Positions 11,343 through 24,330 of a stretch of 64,000 nucleotides of DNA are shown one piece after another. The notes beneath the pieces were generated by a model, which was given only the letters and a program-made list of their open reading frames with translations, ran no database searches and had not been told where the DNA came from. The position numbers and the translations under genes are program-made. The stretch covers positions 46,306,548 through 46,370,547 of the forward strand of contig NC_054741.1 of the NCBI RefSeq assembly GCF_018143015.1, written 5' to 3'. This stretch comes from Lytechinus variegatus (Eukaryota > Echinodermata > Echinoidea > Temnopleuroida > Toxopneustidae). The stretch's first letter is position 1; each line of letters begins with the position of its first letter.

Positions 11343-12383
11343 AATCAATATTCAACATAAAAACAGGAAATAAAAAGATTTTTTTAGCCATTAGCAAAGA
11401 GTCTATGCCATATATCCGTGTTCTATGGCATTGACGTTTCTACTGAAAAAAAATATGACTCGCAAAAAGTTTTCTAAATAATCAATTTTAACAAATAGTT
11501 TCCAGAAAAGAAAAATCGTTGTAAGTGCGAGGGAAATGTGGAATTCCCAAGCAAAATTTTATTGCACAATGTAATGATTAGTTTTGTTTATGATACTATA
11601 GGCCAACAAAACACATATCACACCAGTTTCCTCGTATGTATGTATAAAGTTGAGGTGACACCCCCTCTAAACCACTTCTGAAAAAAGACTTATTCCTCGT
11701 TATCTATATCAATGGATTGTATTCATGGTTATAAACATAAACAAAGCAAACCCTCATGTAATGTTGTCTCTACGATTGAATACAATTCACAAATAGACCT
11801 GCATTATAGTACCAAAAATCTGAATATGATAATGAAGATTATAAAAAAAATACAGCGTCCACTCATTCTTTCAAATATAAAAAACTGACAAGTTTTGAAT
11901 TCTCTTTCCAACCATGTATAAAGCCTTTGTCATTTTTTCCCTTTACAAAAATCACCCTAATTCTGGAGTGATTTTTGCTTGTCAACATTTTTTTCAAAAA
12001 TGCCCCACCCCTTCGGAAAATCCTGGATATACAATGTAGCCTCTGTGAATACATTACCTCTTTGTCAATCATGTCCTCTTTTTATTCCCCTTAATCTTAC
12101 TCCTTTTTATCTTATAGGTAGATTTATTATACGTGTATAGGTCTGTGTTAAATGCATTTGATGTATTTTTGTGGACTTGAATAAAGTGATAAATGGTAAT
12201 TCATCATCATTTCATTCATCATTTCAAGTTAAATAGATTTGTAGGATTTTTTTCGTATTTCAAACATAATAGAAAGGAAGAGATTTCAGTAAGCATCACG
12301 TTACATTTGTTTCGTATCATACGGTTTCACATTTTGATTAGTCTATAAGAAGATTTGAAACTTTCTAGATACATACGACCACT

Positions 12384-12604
12384 GGCGGCGGAAGCCAAAA
12401 AAATTAGGGGGGTCCATCTGAAATTTTGTGATCGACACAGGTAAAAATTTGACAAGTAAAAAAGAAAAAAAAAGTTATTAGGGGGGACGTACGAAACAAA
12501 ATTGACAAGCAAAAAAAAGGGGGTTATCATAAAAAAAATTAGGGGGACCGTCCCTCCCACCTCAATTTTAGGGGGGACCTGCCCCCCCCCCCGCTTCCGC
12601 CGCC
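12384..12604 (+). mobile_element. Element with GGCGGCGGAAGC inverted ends, copy 1
   Basis: About 220 bp bounded by perfect 12-bp inverted repeats, GGCGGCGGAAGC and GCTTCCGCCGCC. The interior has G-runs alternating with A-rich segments. A related copy at 31692-31987 has the same ends and lies in the opposite orientation. Non-coding. Confidence 0.8.
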
Positions 12605-14247
12605 TATGCGTACGACTCATCAATCGCTGCCATTTATCATGTTTATAAGAACATTTTTAAAACTTCTCATTACTTTCAAAGTGCTGGGTGGATCGTTCTT
12701 CGTTTTCTCAGAAGGATCACTGTTTATCTGTAACCTCGGAAATTATTAAACCAACCTTTTTTTTACGCTTCCCATTCAACTAAACATGAGAAACATGACA
12801 TCACCATGACCGTGACTTTCGGCCTTCTTCTCCTCATTTTTTCGTTTTATTTCCAAGATGGTAATATTTACTGTCTTTTAGTTTGTTACACTCCGTTGGT
12901 AAGAAAGTTTTATAAGACCATGCAAATAATCATAGTTGGATATAGAGTGAATGAGACGGATCTAAAAGTTCAAATCGACTTCCGGTGACTATCAATTACT
13001 TCCGCCTTATGCAGTCACAATATGGCAGTACTCAGATTTTTTTTGGCTGGGGGGCAGGACGCGTAAACTTTTTAGACACCCCCCCCCCTGAAAGTCGGAG
13101 GGAGCGAAGCAACCGAGCATGTCATTAAGAATCTTTTGCATTTTGTGAAATTGAAGGATATCGTCCATACTTTTGGTGAATTTTATGAAAATTTACAGTA
13201 AAAAAATGTGAGATATTCAAATTTCGGGGGAAGGGGCATCAACGAGACTGGCTCCAAACTGACTAATAACATCGACACAGATTTGGCATTGATTGGTCTT
13301 AAGCATGGTCTTTAGTCGCTATCGTTAATTTGACTGCAAGCCTATAACATCGGAGCTACCGATCATACTCACCGTCGATCGTTTTGGAGTCGGTTTCGTT
13401 GGTATGACTGCATAGGGCGGAGGTAATTGAAAGTACCCGGAGGTAATTGGAACTCCCCCTCCCCATCTCTCTCTCCCTCTTTCTGTTTCTCTTTCTCTTC
13501 TCCCCTCTTTCTCTCCCTCTCTATCTCTCATTCTCTCTCCCTCTCTCTTCTTTTCTTAATGTTTTGTCTGTAGGTTCGAAGTTCTCTATTACACTGTAGA
13601 CAAATAATAGCGTAATTTTTACGGGGAAAACGTATTTTTCTGCCCAATTTTACGGCGAAAAAAAAAGCTTGAAATTTATGAAATACCCAAATTAAGATTA
13701 ATCTAATAAATTTCGACTAATTATGCATTCATTTATTGATTTATTCATTCATTTATTATTCTATTTATTTATTTTTAGGCAGGTGCACACATTGATACCA
13801 GTAATACCCATAGTATTTTGATTTATTTGAAGACTCAATATAATGATATACGGATCATGTATAAGAGCACTAATGACTTATATTGGCTGTGGTCTTGGAT
13901 CAAACACTGGCTTCCATGTGTCAAGGAGAGCCCCTTCGACCACACGACCATGTACGGCACCTCCATGAGGAGACAACCCCCCCCCCCCCTTTTTTTACAA
14001 AACAATACAAAAACTCAAGCCTTATGATGTTCAGTCTAGCAGGTGAAATTGGGTGTGCGCTCCTTTACATCAACACATTATTATAACGAAAATAATTGCG
14101 ATAAGTGCACCATTGAATACGTTCAAACAATTATCATGATATATTTAAACAAAACAAAAATAACGAACCTAATAGTTCAACTTCATTGAACTAAGTTATT
14201 TTTGCAATAATATCAAGGATGTAGTCGTATTAACAAGTGGAACGCCT

Positions 14248-15102
14248 CTGGCAGTCTCGCTTGCATTACGCGATTTGATATAGCAGCATTGCTGAGTTTG
14301 AAAACAGCTATCATTCACAAAAGAAAACACTTATATGATAATAAAATACTATGTCCATTGACCCAAAATGACTTCTGGCCATGATCATGTGACCTAAGAC
14401 GTGTGCAAAACAATCATTCATACTTGATTACCCTTATGTCGATATTTCATGAACTACATGTGTAGATCCATAGACTTTCTAAGTTATGATGACAATTTCA
14501 CAAAATCTCAACGCTATCAAAGTTCGTTGACCCTAAATGACATTTGGCATTGGTCATGTGACCTGAAACTCGCACAGGATGTTCAGGGATACGTAATTGC
14601 TCTTTATGTCTAAGTTTCATGAACTAGATCCATAAAATTTCAAAGTTATGATGGCAACTCCACAAATACCCCTGATGGCCAAAGTTCGTTGACCCTACGT
14701 GACCTTTTACCTTGTCATGTGACCTGAAACTCAGGTAGGACTTTAAGTCATACACTATAATCATAATGTTAAGTTTCACGAACTAGGTCTATATACTAAG
14801 TTATGACGACATTTCATAAGCTTAACTTTGGTTAAGATTTCGATATTTATTCCCCCAACATGGTCTAAGTTCATTGACCCTAAATGACCTTTGACCTTGG
14901 TCATGTGACCGTAAACTCAGGCAGGATGTTTAGTAATATAGATTACTCTTATGTCTAAGTTTCATGAGCTAGGTCCATATACTTTCTAAGTCATGATGAC
15001 ATTTCAAAAACTTAACCTTGATTAAGATTTCAATGTTGACGACGCCGCCGCCGTCGGAAAAGCAGCGCCAATATAGTTTCGCTCTGCTATGCAGGCGAGA
15101 CA
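14248..15102. mobile_element. Inverted-end element with four internal tandem units
   Basis: The ends are short inverted repeats (left TCTCGCTTGCAT, right in reverse TCTCGCCTGCAT). The inside contains four diverged units of about 170 bp. Each begins near a TTGACCC word followed by TCATGTGACC (near 14358, 14527, 14689 and 14873). A GC-rich GACGCCGCCGCCGTCGG segment precedes the right end. No coding capacity seen. Confidence 0.65.
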
Positions 15103-15727
15103 AAAAGTATCAAATATTAAAATCCGAAAATTTAATATTTCATTGTTGGGATGGTCCCTTTTATACACTTGATTTTTTTTATTTCTAAGAGTCATCAGTA
15201 TTTCCATTATCATACACGCATTTGTGGACAGACAAAAGAATAATGAATAGCAAACGGTAATATCTTTATTAGTGAAACTTTATAAATATTTTATTAACAA
15301 AAATGGTGATTATAATTATAATACTCTTTTAAACCAATCATAATGCGTTCTATAAAACTATCATTGCATTTTTGTAGCTGATGACACCCATTACAATAGA
15401 GAGTTTTCGTGACTGCAACAGGGATGGATTCAAGAACACAGGAAATGTTTTGAAAACGCCAATCAAAATGACAAAGGACAGCAGGGAGGACTTTGACTAA
15501 AATTAGTGAAACGGAAAACCAGTTTCGTCCTAAATTTCGGAGCTGACGAAAAATTGCGAATATGCCAGGTCAAGTCTAGGTTGAAACTGTTGTTTTGTTT
15601 CACCAATATTGTCGACAGAGACCTCTTGGTTTCTCTTTGTCATGGGGGACGTGCTTGAGTCCGTCGTGTCGTGGAAGCCAAAACCCGCTGTCACGACAAC
15701 GAAACCGACTCCAGATCAAAACTGTTA

Positions 15728-15733
15728 TTTTAT
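15728..15733 (-). terminator. Candidate polyadenylation signal of MMP-A
   Basis: AATAAA on the minus strand about 245 nt past the MMP-A stop codon. Another lies near 15265-15270. Which is used cannot be told from sequence. Confidence 0.3.
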
Positions 15734-15977
15734 TATCAATACCATACCATCGCTCGATTTTGAGTCAGGCTTTTCTTGAAAGCCTGCAACATAATTAGCG
15801 TGGTTCCCGCTCAGGCTGTCTCTTCTCCGAATCCTGCATCACTGACACTGAGTTGGTAATCGGGTAAGCCGTTGTGAGATCCAAAAGGCGGCGAATCGTA
15901 TTCATACATTTAAAAAAATAAATCAATGGGAGTATGAATCAATGTAAAGAGTCTGAGTAAGGTATTAATGGATGCAT

Positions 15978-16351
15978 TCACATCGGTTGGCTCTCACATC
16001 CCAGCCAATACTTTGCTTTGGAAGCCGGATACCCGTTCGATACTTTCATCTTGGAATCATTGTACCGCCAAAAATCATCTCCCTTGAAAAAGTACGTGCG
16101 TCCGTTCTTCCATTGAAATGCCGCGTCTATTTTAACGGGAACATCGGGCCACTGTCGCCGGATAGTTTGGGGAGGGCCCACAGTGAGTGTCGACTCGTCA
16201 AACTCGTAGAATCGATACCCTTTGAAGAGGTATAGTTTCCCGTTCCCGCCCCATCGGAATCCCGCATTGGGACCCGATGGTAGTCCCGCGGGAGTGCGTT
16301 TCGGAAATCCCACGTCGAGTTCCTTGTCCACGAACCGCCACATTTTGCGAC
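15978..16351 (-). CDS. MMP-A exon 8: hemopexin blades 2-4 and stop
   Basis: Residues 515-637. MWRFVD completes blade 2, [20 protein letters not shown] is blade 3 and [19 protein letters not shown] blade 4. Cys632 in WLGC closes the propeller, and the stop follows five residues later. Acceptor GAACAG|GTCGC. Confidence 0.95.
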
Positions 16352-19300
16352 CTGTTCATTTCAATGAAAAAAAATACAAGTTTCAGTTTTAAATGTCGTT
16401 GGTTCTGCTAATGAAACAGGAATTTCACATCTAACCCCGATAGTTTTACGCCAAAAAGAAATGTTTTTTTTTTATATTTTCATTCTGATCATCCACCATG
16501 ATCTGAAGGCCCGAACAATCTTTCAAAACATTTTAGATGAAAGTGGGTTTTGATTCGATGAAGGTGTTTCACCAGTTTTATTTGCTAATCACTTATTTGT
16601 TTAAATTTATTATGAATTAAGAACACATAAATAATTACAAGGTCACTTCACAATTTTTAAAAATATCCAAAAACCTTAAATCGTTTCATTCCTTCCACTT
16701 ATCCCATCGGTGTATATTTGCAGGGATAGTGACACCCAATAATTAGTTTCCATATCTTTTCTCTAAACCATTAAGATGTCTCTTTAACATCACAATTATT
16801 TCTCTTTTTGAACATCTTGCATGATATTCGCTCAAATCACTGAATTTAAAAATGATTTAAGGCATCGAAAAAATCAGACCTATTTTATCATATCTATGTA
16901 TATTATTAAGCATTTTCTCTCTAGCATCCCTTCTCATAATATTATAATGTATAATTACGGTATATATACCCTTTTCCCTCAAATTCATCCCATGCGAGAC
17001 GTATTTTGTTTACCGGGTTTCAACTATCTTCAGGATGATCTTCTTGATAGGTCATTAAATCATTCTTCACTTTAATTGCCAAAAGCCAGGAATGACATAG
17101 GTTTCATGGATCTAGTATCCTGGTCATAATATGTTTTCTTAATTTCCTACCTCTAAACATGTACAATCGATTTCCAATAGAGAGCACGGCATGAACAAGA
17201 GATGGCGCTTCTTTAAATACCAGATTGGTTTTCTTTGGGTAGCCAGGGAGTATGCCGTTGTCAGCGATTGCCCAGAGATATCGTCCCTTGAAAGCATACA
17301 CGACATCGTCTGAAGCTGAAAGATAATATGATCTTTTTTTGTTACTTTCCAAACATGGCTTGCATATATATTGGATTGTTCGGAGTAGAACATTACACGC
17401 ACTAGTGCATAGATGGGAGCGAGGGATGGGCTGGCCCACATAAAAGTTCCGCCTTCAAGGCCAAAGAAAGGGAGAAAAGATTAAAAAAAAAGAAAATGGG
17501 TTAAATTTTATCTGTTTAACATTATGCAAAAATCTATTTTTTTAAATGAGATTTTAATCTTAAATCTTTTAATTTTAAATAATCAACATTTTTCAATCTC
17601 TCGCTCCTTTTAAGAAATTTCCCCCACACAATTTATTGCGCCGTTTTGTACCCCTCTATTGTTATCATCACACCAATGATTGCACGAATCAAACAAAATA
17701 ATACTAGCCCAAATAATCATTTACGGTATCAAAGAGGAAGAGCCATACAATCAGTTCGATTACCTGTTACTACGTCGGGAAACATTTGAGCAAGTGTGCG
17801 TTTTGTAAATACTGAAAAATTCGTTTGGGTGATATGACAGATTAAACTGTAGGATATCAAGTTTGTTTTTGTACTACATTAATTATGAAATTTAATTATT
17901 GTATATAATTATTTGATCACGTGATGTACAACTTGCTTACATTTTTTAAATCGTGAAAAAACAAACTAAACCAACAAACCGCCCCCCTCCCCCATTTAAA
18001 GTTATTGCAAGCGGGAGTTAGTTTTCGCTTACTTACGGTAATAAGTTGCAGCATCCCACGTGGAGTTGCATGCATCGGGAAGATTGGGGTTCGGCGGGTT
18101 AGTGGGGGCAGCATCCAATTCCATCTCCTCTCGCTTTAAAGAGGGCTTACCTTAAATGAAGAAGAATATGAAAAGATAGAAAAGTTACCCTCATAAAGAA
18201 TCTAATGAAAAAAAAATGAAATTAAAATTCTGGTAATAAAAAAAACCTTTGATATTAAATGAGAAGACATAATGGCAAAGGTGATAGGAAAAACTTTATT
18301 AAACAAATCTATTCGAGACAATGTCAGCTAAATATATTACACCAAAATGACTCCCTGAATGCACAGTGGCACCGAGAAGATGCAAGTCCTATAATTAGAT
18401 TGATTGTACTATCATATTCGGATTGCTTGTGTGTTAGTTCGATGTAATTGTTTTGCAATTAGCTATGTTGGACAATGATAGAAGTTAATCCCGTTATCAT
18501 CCATATGGAACAGTAGGAAATAATTTGGAGCGATACAAATCTGTTGTTTACCGGTTTGTGACAGATTGTTACCAAGCGGTTTCTAAGTTTAAATAGTTCA
18601 TTACGATATGGAGGGATTGTAAGATCGGTTCATTGAAAGTTAGTCAGACCTATAAACATTATGAAAGGTAAAGAAACAAATAAATGAATTTATCAAAAAT
18701 ATTAGTATGTTCTTTGATATAATTTGCCCCACGTCATTTTCAGTTGGCACAAAAAGGGCAAAGTTATAAGAAAAAGAGAAAAAAAAGAAAATAAAAATTC
18801 CCTTCGAAATTCAAATAATGTTAAGGGAAAGTTACCAAAGAAGGTACCAACGCAAAATGTAGAAGAGGAACGATTCCATCCCGCGTGCCGACAATATATC
18901 CATGTTCGATATTGTTAAGATCACTGGCGGTAATATTGGAAGGGTAGCCCAGACATCGGGGTACATCAACGTCCCTTCTTGATACCAACACCACCACCAC
19001 ATCCATACCATTCTGTAATCATGGTAATACATTATCACAAATTTGTTGAATATCATCTTCATCACCATGAGTGATGGCATGATCAGACTGGTAGACCATG
19101 CAGCTACGAGGGGTGAAGATATGCCCCCTTACTATTACCCCTCTGGTATATATATCCTTACCATTTTAATACATACCATAAATCTGTTGAATACCGTCGA
19201 TATCATCCTGAGAGAGGGTATAATCAGATTGGTATCCTAAATACCAGGGGTACATCAATGCCCCCATGTCACTGGAATGTTCCAATCCGAGACTGTGACC

Positions 19301-22300
19301 GATCTCATGGGCCGCTACAATAAAGAGGTTTGTATCCTGCTCGGTGCCCACGCTGAATGTCTCGTCGTCGTCGAAGTGGAGGTCGCCGTTCTCGGGAAAG
19401 AAGGCGTGAGCGAGGGTACCCCCTGTTTGGTTTGAAAAAGATATAAAGATTTAGGAGGTCGCTGATCAACACTAAGGAGTTCTTGTACCGCGAAGCAGAA
19501 CGCTTTCAAGAACATAGAAAAAGTATTGTAAAATGCATTTCATGACAATGAGCAACCAGGAATTCTTTGTCAAAAATTGGTACAATAAATGCAGCAGTTA
19601 TGAACTGGACTCGACTCTAAACAATCGACATATTTGCATTTTTTTGTCAGCTCCGAAACTTAAAACGAAACTGATCTTCTGGTTCACCAATTTCGACAAA
19701 GACCTCCCAGCTGTTCGTTGTCATTTAAAGGGCATTTTCAATACATTTGATGTGTTCTTGAATTCGTTCTTCGTTGCGTTGCAAAAACAGCCGATCCAAC
19801 TACGTTTTGAGAAGTTGAATAGAGGAATACATGTTGGACACCATACTCGTACTTGGACCTTCAAATTTGACCTTTCACCTGAAGATTGTAATCATCCTTC
19901 GATCACAGGTACCATGTCTGAAATATTAAAAGTATATCTATTTTACTGATTTTGTAATTGTGATATTCTTCTTCACTGTAGGCGCATTCACCGCCCGGCC
20001 GTGAAAAACAAATGCAATTTTGTTAGCGAACATGATATCCAACTAAAATAGCAGTGACCCCCCCCCCGAAGAAAAGAAGTGATGACCATGGACCACTGTC
20101 CCTTTCGACAGATCCGATAATGACAATGATTAGATGAATTCGCAGATAGACCTAAGTCGACTAAGAGAGCTATAGTGAACAAAGTTTTGCCAATTTTGAT
20201 GGGGTTAATGGTATGGAGGTAATTGTTCATATTTAGAAGAAATAAATTTCGAACCATGTCACAACTAAATTTACTACAGGTATGAATTGGAGTATAGACC
20301 AAGCCTTTTATATTTGACTGGTCTTGATAGTTAATGGACAGCCGTACTATTTATTATCAATTCAAAATGTTTCAATAAATATTATTAGAACTTTAGTGTG
20401 AAAAGTGGAGAATATGGTGACTGAAATAAGTTTTTGACATACGCTGATTTACGTCCACCACTATAATTATTGATGCTTCTTTTACTTCAAAATAACCAAT
20501 TTACCTGGCCCATCGAAAGCAGAAAGAGCGCCATCACCATGGACACCCGTTGCGAACCTGATGATGATGTCGGCGGCACTGGGATCCATTGTTTCACTGA
20601 AGGTCAGTGGGGTAACACCAGCCCAGATCTGGAAGGCTCGTCCCACGGCATCACGGATCTGGGCCTCGGTGAGATCGGGACTGAAATTTTTGAAGTGGTA
20701 TGTGATGTTGGTCTTCTTCCATTCAGAACCTTGATAGTGGGAGAAAGGTTGATTTGTTATAGGTCTGTACTGCTGCTGTTGCAACTGATGACGAGGACGA
20801 TGGAAGTGATGATGGATGGTATTGATAAGGAAATGAAGGCAGTGATGATTGCAAATGTGGTGGTAGCGGTTGTGGTGGTAGCGATGGTAGGCCTAGTGGT
20901 TGTGTTATGTGGTGGTGGTGGGGATCATAATGGTGATGATAGGGGTGCTTACAGATACATTCGATTTAAGAAAGGGCATATTTCAAAGTTTGCCTTAGAA
21001 TTTTTAATTTTCAATTTCATTTTCAATTAAAATCTAATATTCATTCATTTATCTCTTTTGGTTTAGTACGTTTTAATTGTCTTTCTTTTATTGTATCTTT
21101 TTCTGTTGGGGGTTAGGGGATGTGTGTCACTGCATTGCATTAGAAAACATCCGGATGAGGTATAATTTTACGTTGCCATGGCGTCTGGTAGGGCTATACA
21201 GTAGGCCTATACATACTAGTACCAAGTTTATGTTGATATATACCTTGAATATTGTATCTCCTAAATCGATGTCTGAATGAACGCCATCCCTTTACAATCA
21301 CATGTTGATACGTAATACCCTGATCGACATCGTCAACCGCTTCATTCTCGAGCACGTGGATAAACTTGCTTGTGGTATTGGTCTGAAGTTTATTCATACT
21401 GCCCATGCGCGATGACCCCAGCATGTCCTCGACCCCGCATCTACTGGAGTCCATTATCATCTGTGTGGTGTCATCCATCTCACCAGTTTGATTTATTCCT
21501 ACAAATTTCTGAAAAGTACTGAAAACAAAATGGAATAAAAAAAGATATTGATTATTTTAAAAAGAAGTACACGCATAAAGATACACAGATCTGTCATTTC
21601 TAAAGCTACACTGGCAATATCATTCCAACTCTTTATATTATTGTTTCCCTTGAATTATCATTGTTTACCTTTGCAAAGAAATCAAGAAAATGGTAATTCT
21701 AAGTTGCATTCGGTACATCGTTCTCTCGCTTATGAAAGGCTATCAAAAAAAGAAATATTATTTTAACGAAAAAAGGGGGAATGGTGCAAATTCTGCTGAA
21801 ATTTTTAATAAAAAGAGTAGCTTTTCAAGATTTTTAGGGAGTACCCCCACCCCTCCTGCAGCATAGGACTATGCTATCAAATCAATTCGAAAGGAATCCT
21901 AAATAAAATCATTTATCATGACCCGGATTCCTTAATATATTTGCAAAGAGGAAGGACGAAAGGTGTTGCCAAATTGGAAACTTGTCAATGATTTATAAAA
22001 ATACAAAGAGCAAAACTTGAATCAGATCATGGACCTACTATAGATTAGATGAAGTTGATATTAGATCTAATAACCGGTATGTAATCACACTAACCATGAT
22101 AACTGGGGAAATTAAAAATCATCATTTCAGTCAAAAGTAGGTCATTGGTGCTTTCTAAAGCATGCACAAGAAATTCGCTGAACTGAAATGTTTCATGATT
22201 GGATAGATTTGAAGATCTGTACGTCACAGTTGGTCACAAACACCTCTACGATCGCCGTACTAACGATTTATATCCATAATATCAGAGTATGACCAAACTG

Positions 22301-24170
22301 GTACATAGATGTGGGTGAAATGAAGCAGGCAATGCATTGGTACGATATCGTTCGTACGGTGTTCGTAAAGGTATTTGTGACCTTAGCATTATTCACAACT
22401 AAATGCGACATCAGGTCAAACAGTTTATGACCAGAGTATTCATGATTTGTTGATTTTAAGAGCAGTATCATACAAAGTGCATGGGAGTACGTGACGACAT
22501 TCGGTTTGTAAAGGAAGGTTGTTGGCCGGGGTAGGGCTGTGTGGATTCGTCAAAGATTTCAGGGCTCATTGCTGCTAAAATGATGGTTAATAATCATTGG
22601 AATTCAAATTGAAATGCAAATCGAAATTATGATTATAGATATTTGGAACATCCATTTTCAATTGTAATTATCATTATCGTCCTTATCATCATGATATAAC
22701 CTCATTATTCATCCTCATTAATATCACTTTTTCATTATTGTCTTTTATTCCTATAAATCATTCAAAGATGGACCGCAGTCTTTACATCATTATCTTTTAC
22801 TAATCAAACAATTTATGTTGTTACTTTTGATTTGTATAGTTTCATTGAAAATATAATAGTTTCTTTCATACTGAACCAATCATCATGATCATGAGGCTAT
22901 CCATATTTCTATGTGATCAAAGTGCTCTTTAGAGATTGTCCCAAAATGGTCTACAATTGAGCCTTTTGGAATTGGTTCACCTTTAATTCAGTGTGCATGC
23001 ACGTTGATAGTGCATGGCAGTGCCAGAGCATTGTGATAATAAACGTGACAAATATTATTCTCTATTTTAATAATATTAATGCAGATTTTCACGACTCAGA
23101 TTTTTTATGCTTTTCTCTATTCTCCTCCCCCGCTTTCCCCTCCCCTTTATGTCCCCTTTTATTTTTCTACTTGAGAAATCATTGAAGATGTTGTCCCTGC
23201 CCCCCCCCCCCGCAACCCCGCGCTCCATGCAAATGACCAGTTTAAATGGGTAGTCTGGGCTGAAAATAATTATATCTAAATAAAAAGAGTAAATTGAACA
23301 AACTGCTGAAAATTTCATCAAAATCTTATTGGTTGAATACGTTTAGCAATATTTTGAGAACGCTGTTATTTTCTGCACGTCGTCATGAATAGGATGTCTC
23401 CATTTATCTATTTGTGATCATATTATATGAAATCATATAAATTCAATATTTTCATGATTGTATGTATGTCTACCATATAATAAAATAAGTTGCGGAATTC
23501 AACATCTAATGTATTAAATTATTTGTCAATCTATTTTTTTTTTCATTCTTGGAGGACAAAATTTGAATAAACAGGATATCATGTAATAAAATATAAAAAA
23601 AGGGGGGATGAGACACAGCATCAATTATCATTAGGTATTCATAAAGACAATCATAGAGCTGTTTCATCGAAATAATGCAAATCTTCAAAATGTCATAACT
23701 TTGTAGTTCCATGTCCGATTTTGATGAAATTTTCAGTGTTTTGTTAAATCTTATAATTCTTTATCTGTTCAAGTCATTTTATTTTCAACCTAGAGTATCC
23801 CTTGAAGAGTTGAATGTATGCAGGAACCGCCTGATAATAACAGATCATGATCAACTATGATTCACATCGCAATGACCTATGAATAGTGACAGATAATAAC
23901 AGGGTTCCTTTCCTCTAAGATATTAATTGTCGCATGCCATGGGCATGACTGGAATCCGTGTATAATAGCGAACCAAATATAGTGCATTAACCTTAGATTG
24001 TAAACATTCAAATTAAGATTTTCAGTTTGGTTTGATACAACCGTATTGTTGTTGTTATGATTATTATCATCATTATTACTATTGTTATTATTGTTATTAT
24101 TATTATTTTATTATTATTATCATCATCATTATCGTTATCATTATCATTACTAGTAGTAGTAGTAGTAGTA

Positions 24171-24214
<44 letters not shown>

Positions 24215-24288
24215 TTCTTGTTGTTGTTCTTGTTCTCGATGTTATTCTTGTTGTTGATATTGCTATTTCTAATACTGCTATTATACCT

Positions 24289-24330
<42 letters not shown>

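Larger units (their letters stand above)
9014..15977. other. Spacer between MMP-A and MMP-B
   Basis: About 7 kb between the stop of MMP-A and the start of MMP-B. Apart from the elements listed separately I see no gene. The 3' flank of MMP-A and the promoter of MMP-B must lie here. Confidence 0.7.

Noticed and set aside
13325..13531. Minus-strand frame with proline-rich text and a good GTGAGT donor, considered as a lost MMP hinge exon
   Set aside because: No matching acceptor or phase. A related word in inverted orientation near 12988 suggests a repeat end instead.
19533..19949. 138-codon plus-strand frame in MMP-A intron 4
   Set aside because: Composition is mildly protein-like but I recognise no domain, and it is antisense inside an intron; a database search would decide.
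20470..21030. 186-codon plus-strand frame
   Set aside because: Antisense shadow of MMP-A exon 4 extended through GGT-rich intron sequence.
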